Shown here: positions 53,002 through 62,365 of the stretch, piece by piece | Layout: every line of letters starts with the position of its first letter | How positions within the stretch are numbered: position 1 is the stretch's first letter | Assembly (NCBI RefSeq): GCF_002162135.1 | Contig: NZ_CP021382.1 | Location: 992,001 to 1,056,000 of the forward strand | Length of the DNA stretch: 64,000 nucleotides | Direction of reading: 5' to 3' | Origin: Cellvibrio sp. PSBB006 | Lineage (GTDB): Bacteria; Pseudomonadota; Gammaproteobacteria; Pseudomonadales; Cellvibrionaceae | Position numbers and translations under genes: made by a program | Notes under the pieces: model-generated | What the model saw: only the letters and a program-made list of their open reading frames with translations | Database searches by the model: none | Told to the model about the DNA's origin: nothing

Positions 53002-56000
53002 TTATATAGCTGCCAGTTCTGCCGCCTCGTCAACGTCCACGGTAACCAGACGCGAAACACCGGGTTCATGCATGGTGACACCCATCAGCTGGTGGGCCAT
53101 CTCCATCGCAATCTTGTTATGCGTGATGTAAATAAATTGCACGTGTTCAGACATCTCTTCAACCATACGCGCGTAGCGACCGACGTTGGCGTCATCCAGA
53201 GGTGCGTCCACTTCGTCCAGCATACAGAAAGGTGCCGGGTTCAGGCGGAAGATGGAGAAAACCAGCGCAATAGCCGTGAGTGCTTTTTCTCCACCGGAAA
53301 GCAAATGAATGGTGCTATTACGTTTGCCTGGCGGGCGCGCCATGATCGCAATACCGGTATCGAGTAAATCCTCTCCGGTAAGTTCCAGGTAGGCATGGCC
53401 GCCGCCGAACACTTTGGGAAACAGTTCCTGCAAACTTTTGTTGACCTGGTCAAAGGTTTCCTTGAAGCGGGTGCGGGTTTCACGATCAATACGTTTGATC
53501 GCGTTTTCCAGAGTTTCCAGTGCCTCCATCAAATCGGCATTCTGTGCATCCAGATAATTCTTACGCTCGGATTCCGTTTTGTATTCGTCGATAGCCGCAA
53601 GATTAATCGGGCCCAGACGATTGATTCTGCCCGCAACACTTTCAAGTTCTTCTTCCAGTGGTTTGATCTCGGAACCTTCAGGCATCTCTGCTAGAAGTTG
53701 TTGGAGGTCGAGATTATCTTCTTCCAGTTGTTGGGCAATACCCGCACGCTGAACCTCAAACATTTGTGCAGCAAGACGCTCCTGCTCCAGGTGCGAACGC
53801 ACAGCCTGTACTTCCTGCTCTGCCCGGTTGCGCGCCTGTTCAACATTGCGCAGCTCATGCTCAACCGTCTCCAGTTCGCGGCGCGCTTCTGTCAATGCCG
53901 CTTCCACTGACAAACGTTTGGAGAGACAAGCCTCCAACTCAAGTTTGTATTCTTCGATAGGATCGCGGTTATCGCTCAGGGATAAGGTGAGTTGCTCGCG
54001 CCGTTCCTGCAACCGCGCTGTCTGCTCACGCAGGCGACCAATACCCAAGCGAATGCTATCGAGTTGGGTTTTTACCGACTGATAGCGCATGGCCAGCTCA
54101 TGGGCTTTGTCTTTGTCGTGACGGGCACGCTGCCGCGCCTGATCCAGACCGCTACGAATATTATCGCGCTCTTGCAGCAATTTCTCGCGCTGATCCGTGT
54201 CCTGCTCCATCATCTCGATGGCTTCGCTGAGGATCATCCGCGCTTCGGATAAATGTTCGGCTTCCTGTTCCATTTGCTCGCGCGCTTCGCGGATTTCCGC
54301 CTCGGCACGCTCGCGCCGCATGTTGATCTGCTCCAGGCGCACTTGCTTGGCACTCAATTGCGAACGCACTTCACCATAGCGACGGCCCTGCTCTTCTGCT
54401 TCGCGACGCAGGGTTTCCCGTTGTTGTTCAATGTGCTTGAGCGACTCGCGACCCTGCTCCAATTGTTGACTGAGGGAGTCAACCTGCTCCTCCGCCTCCG
54501 CAATGGCCGCGTTTAACTCTTCCAGCTCCTGACGCCGGGCAATGACACCGGAGCTGGCATCACTGTCGCGCGCGACACGCAACCAATGTGGACCGAGCCA
54601 GATGCCATCTTTGGTGATGACGGACTCGTGGGCGGACAGTTGCGAACGCAATTGCAAGGCAGCGACGAGGTCGTCCGCCGCATAGATGCCATCCAGCAGA
54701 CCGGCCACATCCCAGGGTGCTGTGACCTTGGCGCTCAATAAATTACCCTTGCTTGCGTTGCTGCTGGCGACGCTGGCCTGGGTATCAAACAGCACAAGTT
54801 CGCCCTGGGTAAGATTACCCAGCACATCCTTGACCGCATCCAGGTTGTCGACACATACCGCTTGCAAGGTATTGCCCAATACCGTTTCCAGGGCAGTATC
54901 CCAGCCATCAGCTACCTTGAGGGTTTCGGCAAGGCGCGGCTGGTTCAGTAGCTGTTGGGTCTCCAGCCATTGGGTAACGGCTTTGTTTTTCTCACCGAGC
55001 GCTGCCTGTTGCAGCGCTTCTAACGAAGCATGGCGGCCGCGCATGCTTTGCAGTTTGCTGCGCACCTGATCGAGTTCATTAGTAAAGCGATTATTGTCGT
55101 TACGCTGCTGATCGAGTTGCTCGGTCAGGGCATCAACACGGCTGCGTTTCTCATCGGCAGCCAGGTCCAACTCTGCCAATTGCTCAGTCAGTTGACCGAT
55201 CTCGTCATCCTCAGAGCCATCGACCAGATTGGCTTTTTCGTCTTTGAGCTTTTCAATGCGCTGCAACAGGCGCTGTTGCACCTGCTCCAGGTGTTGAATG
55301 CGGGATTGCTGCACTTCCGCTTTCTGACGCGGCTCGGCCGCGCGCTGGTTGAATGCATCCCACTCGTTTTGCCAGCGCTGCATGGCCTCTTCGGAAGCCA
55401 AAAGTACATCGCCGGAGCTTTCTTCAGCGGCCTTGACCAGTTCCAGTTCCGGCTCCAGTTCCAGCAGTTCAGCTTCCCAGGCTTCCGCCTTTTGCGCATC
55501 GATCAGCAGACTTTCTTCCGCTTCCTTACAGTCGCGGTTGGTCTGGTCGAGGTCAGTTTGCAGTTGGCGGGAACGCTCCTGGGCATGCTGAATGCTTTGC
55601 TCCAGTCGTGCGATGTCCGCGCCGATAGCATAGTAGCGGCCCTGGACTTCATTGAATTTGTCGCCCAGCTCCGTGTACTGCGCGCGATATTTTTCGATCT
55701 GGGTATCTTTATTCACCTGATTGGTGATGAACGACTCCATACGCAGTTCCAGATCCCGGATAGCTTCTTGCTTGACCTTGGCCTGCTGATCCAGCTGCTG
55801 GTATTTAAGCGCCTGGACCTGGGCTTTCAGCAAGCGCTCTTCTTTTTTGTATTCAGTATATTTTTCAGCCGCCTGGGCCTGACGCTGCAGGCGGGACAAT
55901 TGCCGCTCCAACTCATCGCGAATGTCCGTCAGGCGCTCAAGGTTTTCCATGGTTCGGCGAATACGGTTTTCCGTATCACGGCGACGCTCCTTGTATTTGG

Positions 56001-56511
56001 AGATGCCTGCCGCTTCTTCGATGTAAACCCGCAGATCTTCCGGCTTGGCTTCAATCAAGCGAGAGATCATGCCCTGTTCGATGATGGCGTAACTGCGCGG
56101 ACCGAGACCGGTGCCGAGGAAGATGTCGGTGATATCGCGGCGGCGGCATTTGGCGCCGTTGAGATAGTAAAGGTTTTGCCCGTCGCGGGTCACTTTACGT
56201 TTGATCGATATTTCGGTGAAGCTGGCGTATTCGCCGAGGAGAGTCCCGTCGCTATTGTCAAACACCAATTCAATGGAGGCCTGGCCGATGGGCTTGCGAC
56301 CACTGGACCCATTGAAGATAACGTCGGTCATGTTTTCGCCGCGCAGATTCTTCGCGGAAGATTCACCCATTACCCAACGCACGGCGTCGATAATATTGGA
56401 TTTGCCACAACCGTTAGGGCCTACCACCGCGCAAAGATTGCTGGGAAAGTTAACCGTCGTCGGGTCAACGAAGGATTTAAAGCCTGCCAGCTTGATGCAC
56501 TTTAGCCGCAT
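53002..56511 (-). CDS. smc: Chromosome segregation protein SMC
   Basis: A 1169-residue SMC ATPase. The N-terminal head has Walker A GPNGCGKSNIIDAVRWVMGE (about 31-50). Two long coiled coils flank a hinge at about 510-650 (TALETVLGNTLQAVCVDNLD). The C-terminal head has signature LLSGGEKALTAIAL and Walker B FCMLDEVDAPLDDANVGR. SMC with ScpAB organises and separates chromosomes. It starts a block smc-zipA-ligA-slt. With the MksB protein at 40937, the genome carries two SMC-type complexes within about 12 kb, one in each of two nearby operons. Confidence 0.96.
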   Translation of the reverse strand: MRLKCIKLAGFKSFVDPTTVNFPSNLCAVVGPNGCGKSNIIDAVRWVMGESSAKNLRGENMTDVIFNGSSGRKPIGQASIELVFDNSDGTLLGEYASFTEISIKRKVTRDGQNLYYLNGAKCRRRDITDIFLGTGLGPRSYAIIEQGMISRLIEAKPEDLRVYIEEAAGISKYKERRRDTENRIRRTMENLERLTDIRDELERQLSRLQRQAQAAEKYTEYKKEERLLKAQVQALKYQQLDQQAKVKQEAIRDLELRMESFITNQVNKDTQIEKYRAQYTELGDKFNEVQGRYYAIGADIARLEQSIQHAQERSRQLQTDLDQTNRDCKEAEESLLIDAQKAEAWEAELLELEPELELVKAAEESSGDVLLASEEAMQRWQNEWDAFNQRAAEPRQKAEVQQSRIQHLEQVQQRLLQRIEKLKDEKANLVDGSEDDEIGQLTEQLAELDLAADEKRSRVDALTEQLDQQRNDNNRFTNELDQVRSKLQSMRGRHASLEALQQAALGEKNKAVTQWLETQQLLNQPRLAETLKVADGWDTALETVLGNTLQAVCVDNLDAVKDVLGNLTQGELVLFDTQASVASSNASKGNLLSAKVTAPWDVAGLLDGIYAADDLVAALQLRSQLSAHESVITKDGIWLGPHWLRVARDSDASSGVIARRQELEELNAAIAEAEEQVDSLSQQLEQGRESLKHIEQQRETLRREAEEQGRRYGEVRSQLSAKQVRLEQINMRRERAEAEIREAREQMEQEAEHLSEARMILSEAIEMMEQDTDQREKLLQERDNIRSGLDQARQRARHDKDKAHELAMRYQSVKTQLDSIRLGIGRLREQTARLQERREQLTLSLSDNRDPIEEYKLELEACLSKRLSVEAALTEARRELETVEHELRNVEQARNRAEQEVQAVRSHLEQERLAAQMFEVQRAGIAQQLEEDNLDLQQLLAEMPEGSEIKPLEEELESVAGRINRLGPINLAAIDEYKTESERKNYLDAQNADLMEALETLENAIKRIDRETRTRFKETFDQVNKSLQELFPKVFGGGHAYLELTGEDLLDTGIAIMARPPGKRNSTIHLLSGGEKALTAIALVFSIFRLNPAPFCMLDEVDAPLDDANVGRYARMVEEMSEHVQFIYITHNKIAMEMAHQLMGVTMHEPGVSRLVTVDVDEAAELAAI

Positions 56512-56834
56512 ATGTCCGTGTCGCTCTTGTAATCAAATTTGCTTAAAAAAATGGCGCTAACAGCCAAACTTGACGAAACCTCGGTAGATCTTCATCGCCG
56601 TGTGAAAGCAACGAGCTAGCTATTTGATTTCGTTATATTTTTTGAGCAGTCTAAAGGATCAGTCCAACAACCGCATAAAGGCCAGAATTCTACACACTTG
56701 CACTGCGCTTTACACCCCGCCTTCGGGGTTGTTTCACAGACAAAACGTGTTTTTCGCAGGATTTTCTGCCCGACAGCGCGTACGGAGGTTTATACAGCCG
56801 CTGCCGGCAGAGATGGAGGACACCACTCTTTTTA
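56512..56834. other. Intergenic region between ccmI end and smc start
   Basis: This 323-bp region must hold the smc promoter. A short hairpin ACCCCG-CCTT-CGGGGT is at 56714-56729, beyond the ccmI stop in transcript direction, but no T run follows on that strand, so termination is uncertain. Open frames on the plus strand lack protein-like features. Confidence 0.45.
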
Positions 56835-58109
56835 TTATTCGGTTAATTTCTCAGCAATTACCAGCTCGGTAACCTCGGGCAAAGCTTCCATTTCCAGAGG
56901 CCCTGCACTTACCTGCCAGTCGCCAGCTTTTGCTGTTGCACTGCCATCCTCCGAGATTCTTGCCACGACTTCTACACGATCTGCCTGAGCAAGCGACGCC
57001 ATTGTTGACATGGCCATAGTTTCATCAAGGATAATTGTTGCTGGCAAATCAACGACTTTGATGCGGGTAATCGCCAGCGGCATCCGCGAACCTTGCCAGG
57101 CTCTCGCATAGACGTAAACCAATTGATCCGCTGCCGCATTAACGCCCTCAGCCAAGCTGACTTTGAGGCTGATAGATTTTCCCGAGGCTGCCGGTTCACT
57201 GCCTCCCGATTGGTTTGCAGCTTCTTGCTGCGCTCGCGCGACACCGCCTTGCAGTGCACGGGCACCCGGCGCGTCCGGTCCCATGATATCGACGGCCTGC
57301 TGCCAATAACGGGCAGCAGCGCGAAAATCTTCTTGCTGGAAAGCATTGATACCCGCCAATCCCAGGGCGGTTGTGTTTCGGGCATCAGCCTGTAAGGCTT
57401 TTTGGGCTAGCTCTGCAATCGCCGGGCTCATCTGATTCTGGTCACGCAGGAACATGGCCTGGGCCAGTTCAGCCATCACGATCGCTGCGCCAGGATCAAG
57501 CGCGAGAGTGCGTTGGTAAGCGGTGACAGCCTTGGCGTAATCGGCAACCTCAAGCGCATTGCGCGCGAGCAAAAACCAGTATTGAAGATTATCCGGCTCT
57601 TGCTCCACCCGCTCTTCCAATTCCTGAATGAACGCCCTCGTGCGAGCCGGGTCCGGGTTGCGGTTATGCAGCAGATCCTGATAATCCAGGCGCGACTTCT
57701 CCACCTGCAATTGTTGAATATGCACATCCGCACTGCTACCCAGTTCGCGATACAACAAAAAGCCGCAAGCAATGATCAGCACCGCGATAAATACCAGACT
57801 TCTGTTACCGAACCCCAGATTAAATTGGCTCGCGGCAGCGCGGGCACTCGCCTCATCGTCCAGCAATGTGCGCTCCTGCTCCAACTTCAGTTGGGCATAC
57901 TGTTCCGCGTCGATACGCCCTTCTGCAAGCGCGTTGTCCAGATCGCGCATATGCTCACGAAATAACGCAATATTTTCCTGAAGACGAGCAGCGGCTGAGT
58001 CAGACGCGCTGTTAGTCTGCAACTGCTTCCGGTGACGCCACAATGGCCAGAGAATAAAGACAGCAGCCAGCAGGGAGAGCGCCGCCATGGCGGACCACAA
58101 TGGCATCAT
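56835..58109 (-). CDS. ccmI: Cytochrome c-type biogenesis protein CcmI
   Basis: A 424-residue membrane protein with an N-terminal helix (~7-24), a cytoplasmic loop with leucine-zipper-like EHMRDLDNALAEGRIDAEQY, and a second helix (~100-118, SLVFIAVLIIACGFLLY). A TPR-containing periplasmic domain follows (WFLLARNALEVADYAKAVTA, ALQADARNTTALGLAGINAF) and a C-terminal beta-sandwich extension. CcmI holds apocytochrome c for haem attachment by CcmF/CcmH. Its start overlaps the ccmH stop by 4 bp (ATGA), so the two are coupled. No terminator is obvious after it. Confidence 0.93.
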   Translation of the reverse strand: MMPLWSAMAALSLLAAVFILWPLWRHRKQLQTNSASDSAAARLQENIALFREHMRDLDNALAEGRIDAEQYAQLKLEQERTLLDDEASARAAASQFNLGFGNRSLVFIAVLIIACGFLLYRELGSSADVHIQQLQVEKSRLDYQDLLHNRNPDPARTRAFIQELEERVEQEPDNLQYWFLLARNALEVADYAKAVTAYQRTLALDPGAAIVMAELAQAMFLRDQNQMSPAIAELAQKALQADARNTTALGLAGINAFQQEDFRAAARYWQQAVDIMGPDAPGARALQGGVARAQQEAANQSGGSEPAASGKSISLKVSLAEGVNAAADQLVYVYARAWQGSRMPLAITRIKVVDLPATIILDETMAMSTMASLAQADRVEVVARISEDGSATAKAGDWQVSAGPLEMEALPEVTELVIAEKLTE

Positions 58110-58648
58110 GAGCGGGATTCCTTATTAGAAGGTTCTGATGAGTCAGAAGGTTTATTGTTATTGGTTTCACTGGTGTGGAGCTCCGAGTCGCGCAGCAAGG
58201 CAGCCAGGCGAGATTGCTCTTCTGAATCGAGGGCTACCGGACCCTTCAGCAACACGTCGCGCCGACGCTGCCGCACAATCACAATCAGAATGATCAAACC
58301 CGCCAGAAATAATACGGCAGGCCCCACCCATAACATCACGGTGGCCGGTGTTAAGCGCGGACGATACAGAATGTAATCGCCGTAGCGCTCCACCATAAAA
58401 TCCACGATCTCTTTATCGGAACGACCGTCCTGGATCATCGCGTAGAGTTCGCGCCGTAAATCTTCGGCAATCGGCGAATCAGAACCGGATAAATTCTGGT
58501 TCTGACATTTGGGGCAGCGCATTTCGTCGATAAAACTCTGATAGCGCTGACGCTCGACATCATTATCAAATTCGTGGACATCAATCGCAGCAACAGCTGC
58601 GCCGGCTGTTAACAACAAGGTAAACAAAAGAATCCAACGCCCCGACAT
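58106..58648 (-). CDS. ccmH: Cytochrome c-type biogenesis protein CcmH
   Basis: A 180-residue protein from the ATG at 58648, which opens a signal peptide (GRWILLFTLLLTAGAAVA); the longer frame to 58729 is not signal-like. The redox motif is MRCPKCQNQNL, with the conserved LRCxxCQ cysteines. FMVERYGDYILYRPRLTP and the transmembrane helix AVLFLAGLIILIVIV follow, with a cytoplasmic charged tail. CcmH reduces apocytochrome disulfides handed over by CcmG. This is the short, one-cysteine-motif form with CcmI encoded separately. It is separated from ccmG, its usual upstream neighbour, by tRNA genes on the other strand. Confidence 0.93.
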   Translation of the reverse strand: MSGRWILLFTLLLTAGAAVAAIDVHEFDNDVERQRYQSFIDEMRCPKCQNQNLSGSDSPIAEDLRRELYAMIQDGRSDKEIVDFMVERYGDYILYRPRLTPATVMLWVGPAVLFLAGLIILIVIVRQRRRDVLLKGPVALDSEEQSRLAALLRDSELHTSETNNNKPSDSSEPSNKESRS

Positions 58649-58807
58649 GGTGGCTGCCTCATAGCAAGATAAAGGGCGGAGTATACAAGCTGGGTTTGCC
58701 AGTGGCGAGCATGCACGTCGGTTGATCAAAAGCCGAAGATAACGAACAAATTTTCATCAAGCCACTGAAACGCAAGCATAAATTTTTTAATCCGCATGAA
58801 AAAATGA

Positions 58808-58835
58808 TTGACCCTTGTATTCTTATCGTTAGAAT
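58808..58835 (+). promoter_or_regulatory. Sigma-70 promoter for the tRNA pair
   Basis: TTGACC (58808-58813) and TAGAAT (58830-58835) with a 16-bp spacer, ending 15 bp before the tRNA-Val 5' end. The layout suits a stable-RNA promoter. Confidence 0.75.
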
Positions 58836-58850
58836 ACGCACCACCTGAAC

Positions 58851-58926
58851 GGGCGGTTAGCTCAGTTGGTAGAGCAATGCCCTTACAAGGCATGGGTCAC
58901 AAGTTCGAGTCTTGTACCGCCCACCA
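58851..58926 (+). tRNA. tRNA-Val (anticodon UAC)
   Basis: A 76-base cloverleaf with acceptor arms GGGCGGT and ACCGCCC and encoded CCA end. The D arm is AGCTCAGTTGGTAGAGC. The anticodon stem ATGCC/GGCAT holds the loop CTTACAA, giving anticodon TAC. The T arm contains GTTCGAGTC. It is on the plus strand, opposite to the surrounding ccm genes. Confidence 0.97.
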
Positions 58927-58961
58927 CTTGTTACTCACAAGGTAAAAAGTGTTTTTTCTGC

Positions 58962-59038
58962 GGACCGGTAGTTCAGTCGGTTAGAATGCCGGCCTGTCAC
59001 GCCGGAGGTCGCGGGTTCGAGTCCCGTCCGGTCCGCCA
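58962..59038 (+). tRNA. tRNA-Asp (anticodon GUC)
   Basis: A 77-base cloverleaf with acceptor arms GGACCGG and CCGGTCC, discriminator G and encoded CCA. The D arm contains AGTTCAGTCGGTTAGAAT. The anticodon stem CCGGC/GCCGG holds CTGTCAC, giving GTC. The T arm has GGGTTCGAGTCCC. It follows tRNA-Val by 35 bp and shares its promoter and the terminator at 59065. Confidence 0.97.
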
Positions 59039-59064
59039 CTATTCCTGGTTTTTAACGAACCAAT

Positions 59065-59092
59065 AAAAAAGCCCCGTCATCCGGGGCTTTTT
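59065..59092. terminator. Bidirectional terminator after the tRNA pair
   Basis: GCCCCG and CGGGGC arms with loop TCATC, flanked by AAAAAA and TTTTTT. It ends the tRNA transcript and, on the other strand, lies 31 bp after the stop of the 49-residue membrane protein, so it can also end the ccmG side. Confidence 0.93.
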
Positions 59093-59122
59093 TATGCCTG
59101 TCTGTTTTGTATTCTGCCCTGA

Positions 59123-59272
59123 CTATTTTTTGCCGTTTATCTCAAGTTCGGCGGTGGTGCGCTCAATTTCCTTGCGAATCTTCTTCAGCGCATACACGCT
59201 GATATAGACCACAATTGCACAGGTCAAAGCAACGACAATCAAACTCGACACGATTACCCAATCCATATACAT
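59123..59272 (-). CDS. 49-residue single-pass membrane protein downstream of ccmG
   Basis: A small gene with start ATG at 59272, preceded by AGGTG at 7 bases. The product begins MYMDWVIVSSLIVVALTCAI, continues through one membrane helix of about 22 residues and ends in a basic then acidic amphipathic helix (ALKKIRKEIERTTAELE). It resembles CcmD in size and plan (short, one helix, charged cytoplasmic tail), but a true ccmD is present at 62366. It may be a cytochrome maturation accessory, or unrelated. The gene lies 90 bp after ccmG on the same strand and before the terminator at 59065. Confidence 0.7.
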   Translation of the reverse strand: MYMDWVIVSSLIVVALTCAIVVYISVYALKKIRKEIERTTAELEINGKK

Positions 59273-59362
59273 GACAGCACCTGTTGGTTATGGCAGATGC
59301 TTACAGCTTATGGCAAGTTCGCTGCCCGGAGTTTGATGCGAATCAAGTCGGCTTTGTTTTGC

Positions 59363-59893
59363 TTACTCATATTGCGCCATAAAGGGTAGCAGGGTTTGCG
59401 TCCAGACTTTTTCATCCACCACACCAATGTGTTTGTAACGAATAATGCCTTCCTTATCGATCACATAGGTTTCCGGCGCACCAAAAACGCCGAGGTTCAC
59501 ACCCAGGCGGCCGTCCGCGTCTACCACACTGAGGACGTAGGGATTGTGCAATTCTTTTAACCACTTCTGCGCAGCCGGCACATCGTCTTTGTAATTCACA
59601 CCGTAGATAGGTACGCCCTTCTCTGCCAGGGTAACCAGAAAGTCGTGCTCGGCATAACAGGTCGGGCACCAGGTGGCCCAGACATTCAACAGACTGACTT
59701 TGCCTTTGAAGATATCCTGGTCAACCATTCGGTCAGTGTTTTCGAGCATCGGCAGATTAAACGCTGGTACCGGTTTATCAATCAACGCCGAGGGCATAGC
59801 GTTCGGGTCCAGCGACAGTCCGCGCCAGAACAATATTGCCAGCACGACAAAAACAATCAGCGGAATAAACAGTTTGAGGCGTTGCGGCAACAT
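59363..59893 (-). CDS. ccmG: Thiol:disulfide interchange protein CcmG/DsbE
   Basis: A 176-residue membrane-anchored thioredoxin-like protein. The anchor is at about 8-24 (LFIPLIVFVVLAILFWRG). The active site is WATWCPTCYAEH, with the CPTC redox pair, and GVNYKDD and GAPETYVIDKEG, including the cis-Pro-like region, follow. It reduces CcmH and apocytochrome c cysteines in the periplasm, using electrons from DsbD/CcdA. It starts right after ccmF with no spacing (59893/59894). After it the operon is broken by the tRNA pair. Confidence 0.94.
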   Translation of the reverse strand: MLPQRLKLFIPLIVFVVLAILFWRGLSLDPNAMPSALIDKPVPAFNLPMLENTDRMVDQDIFKGKVSLLNVWATWCPTCYAEHDFLVTLAEKGVPIYGVNYKDDVPAAQKWLKELHNPYVLSVVDADGRLGVNLGVFGAPETYVIDKEGIIRYKHIGVVDEKVWTQTLLPFMAQYE

Positions 59894-61888
59894 TTAACGG
59901 GCAACTCCTGTTTCAAGATCCTGCGGTATCGACACGGGTTGTGATGTGTTAGCGGCCTGCCTTTTGCGGTAGCGTTTATCGGCCACAGATAGCGTTGCCC
60001 CGAAGGCCATCATCAACGCACCCAACCAGATCCAGCGCACAAAGGGTTTGAAATGCACGCGCATCGCCCAGGCACCATCGTTCAATGGTTCACCCATGGC
60101 GACATAGAGATCCCGGAAAAAGCCAACCTCAAGCGCCACCTCGGTCATCACATTACCACCGGCTAGGTAACGACGTTTTTGCGGTCTCATATCCGGTATA
60201 GGTTTGCCGTCTTCTGTCACGCTGATAATGGCTTCATCGGCGATGTAGTTTGGCCCTTCAAATTTGCGCACTTCTTGCAGGACAAACACAAAATCATCGA
60301 CCGCCAGGGATTCATTAACCGCCATGCGCACATCGCGTTGCTCACTATAAATACTGGTCAGGGTTACACCCAGCAGGGTTACCGCGATTCCCGCATGAGC
60401 GATGATCATCCCGTGATAACTCAGGCTGAGCTTTTTCAAGCCGGACAAACGATTGCTGCTGTTACGCAACTTGTGCCAGACATCAGCGATTAGCGCTGTG
60501 AAGATCCAGCTGCCGAGGAACACCGAGAGCGCGGCAAGCCAGGAATAATTATCGTTATAGAAATAGGGAACGATCAGCCCGATGGCCATGCTGATAACCC
60601 AGGGCCGCCATAACCATTGTGCCAGGTGTCTGACGGTCGTTCGCTTCCAGTTCGCCAGCGGCCCCAAGGCCATCAACAGGCACAACACACCCATCAGCGG
60701 CAGGAAGAAGAAATTAAAGTACGGTGGCCCCACCGAGATCTTGCCCCACCCCAAGGCGTCAGCGATCAGCGGATAGAGAGTCCCCAGTAAAACCGTTGTC
60801 ATGGTAATGGTCAGCAGGATGTTGTTACCCAACAACAACGTCTCGCGGGACAACCAATTAAAGCCGGGGAGACTTTTAACAACCGGCGCACGCAAGGCAT
60901 ACAACGTCAACGAGCCGCCAACCACCAGCAGCAAAAATATCAGGATAAACACACCGCGCTCGGGATCATTGGCAAAGGCGTGAACCGATGTCAGCACGCC
61001 GGAGCGAACCAGAAAGGTACCCAATAGACTCAAGGAAAAGGTGAAGATGGCCAGCAAGATCGTCCAGCTTTTAAACATGCCGCGCTTTTCGGTAACGGCG
61101 AGCGAATGAATCAAAGCGGTGCCCACCAGCCAGGGCAAAAAGGATGCATTTTCCACCGGATCCCAGAACCACCAGCCACCCCAACCCAATTCGTAATAGG
61201 CCCACCAACTCCCCAGAGCAATACCGACTGTCAGGAAGCCCCAAGCCATATTCGCCCAAGGCCGAGACCACCGCGCCCAGGCGCTGTCGAGCCGACCGGC
61301 CATCAAGGCCGCAATAGCAAAGGCAAAAGTCGCGCTGAAACCGACATAGCCCATGTAAAGCACCGGCGGGTGGATAATCAAGCCAATGTCCTGCAACAAG
61401 GGATTGAGATCACTACCCTCTTGCGGTGCCAGCGGCAAGATGCGCTCAAAGGGATTAGAGGTAAAGATCATGAACAACAGGAAACCTACCGCCACAAAAC
61501 CCATTACCGACAGCACGCGGGCCTGCATATCCAGCGGCAGGCTTTTGCTGAAGGTTGCAATCGCCAGTGTCCAGCCGGCGAGCATCAACACCCAGAGCAG
61601 CAATGAACCCTCATGGCCACCCCAGACGGCGCTGATCTTGTAGTACACCGGCAGCAGACTATTGGAATTGGAGGAGACATAGGCAACGGAGAAGTCGTCG
61701 TGAACGAAGGCATAAACCAGGCAAATAAACGCGATGGCAATGAGCACGAAGAAGCCGGTTGCCAATGAGCGACCGGTCAACATCAACAATTGATTACCCG
61801 ATTGCGCGCCGAGCAACGGCAGCACGGTCAACGCCAATACCACAAACAGGGCGAGGATGAGGGAAAACTGGCCTACTTCAGGAATCAT
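59894..61888 (-). CDS. ccmF: Haem lyase CcmF
   Basis: A 664-residue polytopic membrane protein of the haem handling family. The tryptophan-rich WWD motif WGGWWFWDPVENASFLPWL is intact. Neighbouring conserved histidines include IHPPVLYMGYVGFS and the later SYHGMIIAHAGIAV. CcmF with CcmH and CcmI transfers haem from CcmE to apocytochrome c cysteines. The length and the C-terminal large periplasmic loop match the family. It overlaps ccmE by 11 bp and directly abuts ccmG, so all are translationally linked. Confidence 0.95.
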   Translation of the reverse strand: MIPEVGQFSLILALFVVLALTVLPLLGAQSGNQLLMLTGRSLATGFFVLIAIAFICLVYAFVHDDFSVAYVSSNSNSLLPVYYKISAVWGGHEGSLLLWVLMLAGWTLAIATFSKSLPLDMQARVLSVMGFVAVGFLLFMIFTSNPFERILPLAPQEGSDLNPLLQDIGLIIHPPVLYMGYVGFSATFAFAIAALMAGRLDSAWARWSRPWANMAWGFLTVGIALGSWWAYYELGWGGWWFWDPVENASFLPWLVGTALIHSLAVTEKRGMFKSWTILLAIFTFSLSLLGTFLVRSGVLTSVHAFANDPERGVFILIFLLLVVGGSLTLYALRAPVVKSLPGFNWLSRETLLLGNNILLTITMTTVLLGTLYPLIADALGWGKISVGPPYFNFFFLPLMGVLCLLMALGPLANWKRTTVRHLAQWLWRPWVISMAIGLIVPYFYNDNYSWLAALSVFLGSWIFTALIADVWHKLRNSSNRLSGLKKLSLSYHGMIIAHAGIAVTLLGVTLTSIYSEQRDVRMAVNESLAVDDFVFVLQEVRKFEGPNYIADEAIISVTEDGKPIPDMRPQKRRYLAGGNVMTEVALEVGFFRDLYVAMGEPLNDGAWAMRVHFKPFVRWIWLGALMMAFGATLSVADKRYRKRQAANTSQPVSIPQDLETGVAR

Positions 61889-62342
61889 ATTTCATCCCCT
61901 TGCAGGTTGCCTGGTGTTCACCCTTACCTTTCATGGCTTCGGCGACTTCCGGCGGCGTGTAGTTTTCATCGTGCTTGGCCAATACCTCGGTAGCCTCAAA
62001 GACGCCAGCCATATTGACCACACCATTAACCACCGCTGCTTCGCCCTCGGCAAACAGATCCGGCAGGATACCGCTGTAGGTCACCGGCACATCGGCACTA
62101 CCATCGGTAATTACAAAATTGACCAACAGAGTATCCGATGCACGGGCAACACTGCCCGGCTTGACACAACCGCCGGCGCGAATACGCGTGTTGTGCGGAA
62201 CATCACCGGCGGCGATCTTGCTGGGAGGATAGAAAAGATTAATGTTTTCCCGCAGGGCATAGGTCATCAAACCGATGGCGAGACTGGAGAAAACAATAAT
62301 AAAGAGCACGATAATCAAACGCTGCTTGCGCACAGGATGCAT
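61878..62342 (-). CDS. ccmE: Haem chaperone CcmE
   Basis: A 154-residue protein with an N-terminal anchor (LIIVLFIIVFSSLAIGLMTY) and a beta-barrel OB-fold periplasmic domain (RIRAGGCVKPGSVARASDTL, VTYSGILPDLFAEGEAAVV). The haem-binding histidine lies in VLAKHDENYTPPEV, the standard HxxxY motif. It carries haem covalently from CcmABCD to CcmF. The start at 62342 lies 23 bp after the ccmD stop, and its end overlaps ccmF by 11 bp. Confidence 0.95.
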   Translation of the reverse strand: MHPVRKQRLIIVLFIIVFSSLAIGLMTYALRENINLFYPPSKIAAGDVPHNTRIRAGGCVKPGSVARASDTLLVNFVITDGSADVPVTYSGILPDLFAEGEAAVVNGVVNMAGVFEATEVLAKHDENYTPPEVAEAMKGKGEHQATCKGMKYDS

Positions 62343-62365
62343 GGCGATTCCACTTAGTAAATTAA

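Noticed and set aside
56624..56988. Plus-strand open frames between smc and ccmI
   Set aside because: They overlap the ccmI end and have neither ribosome-binding sites nor recognisable protein features.
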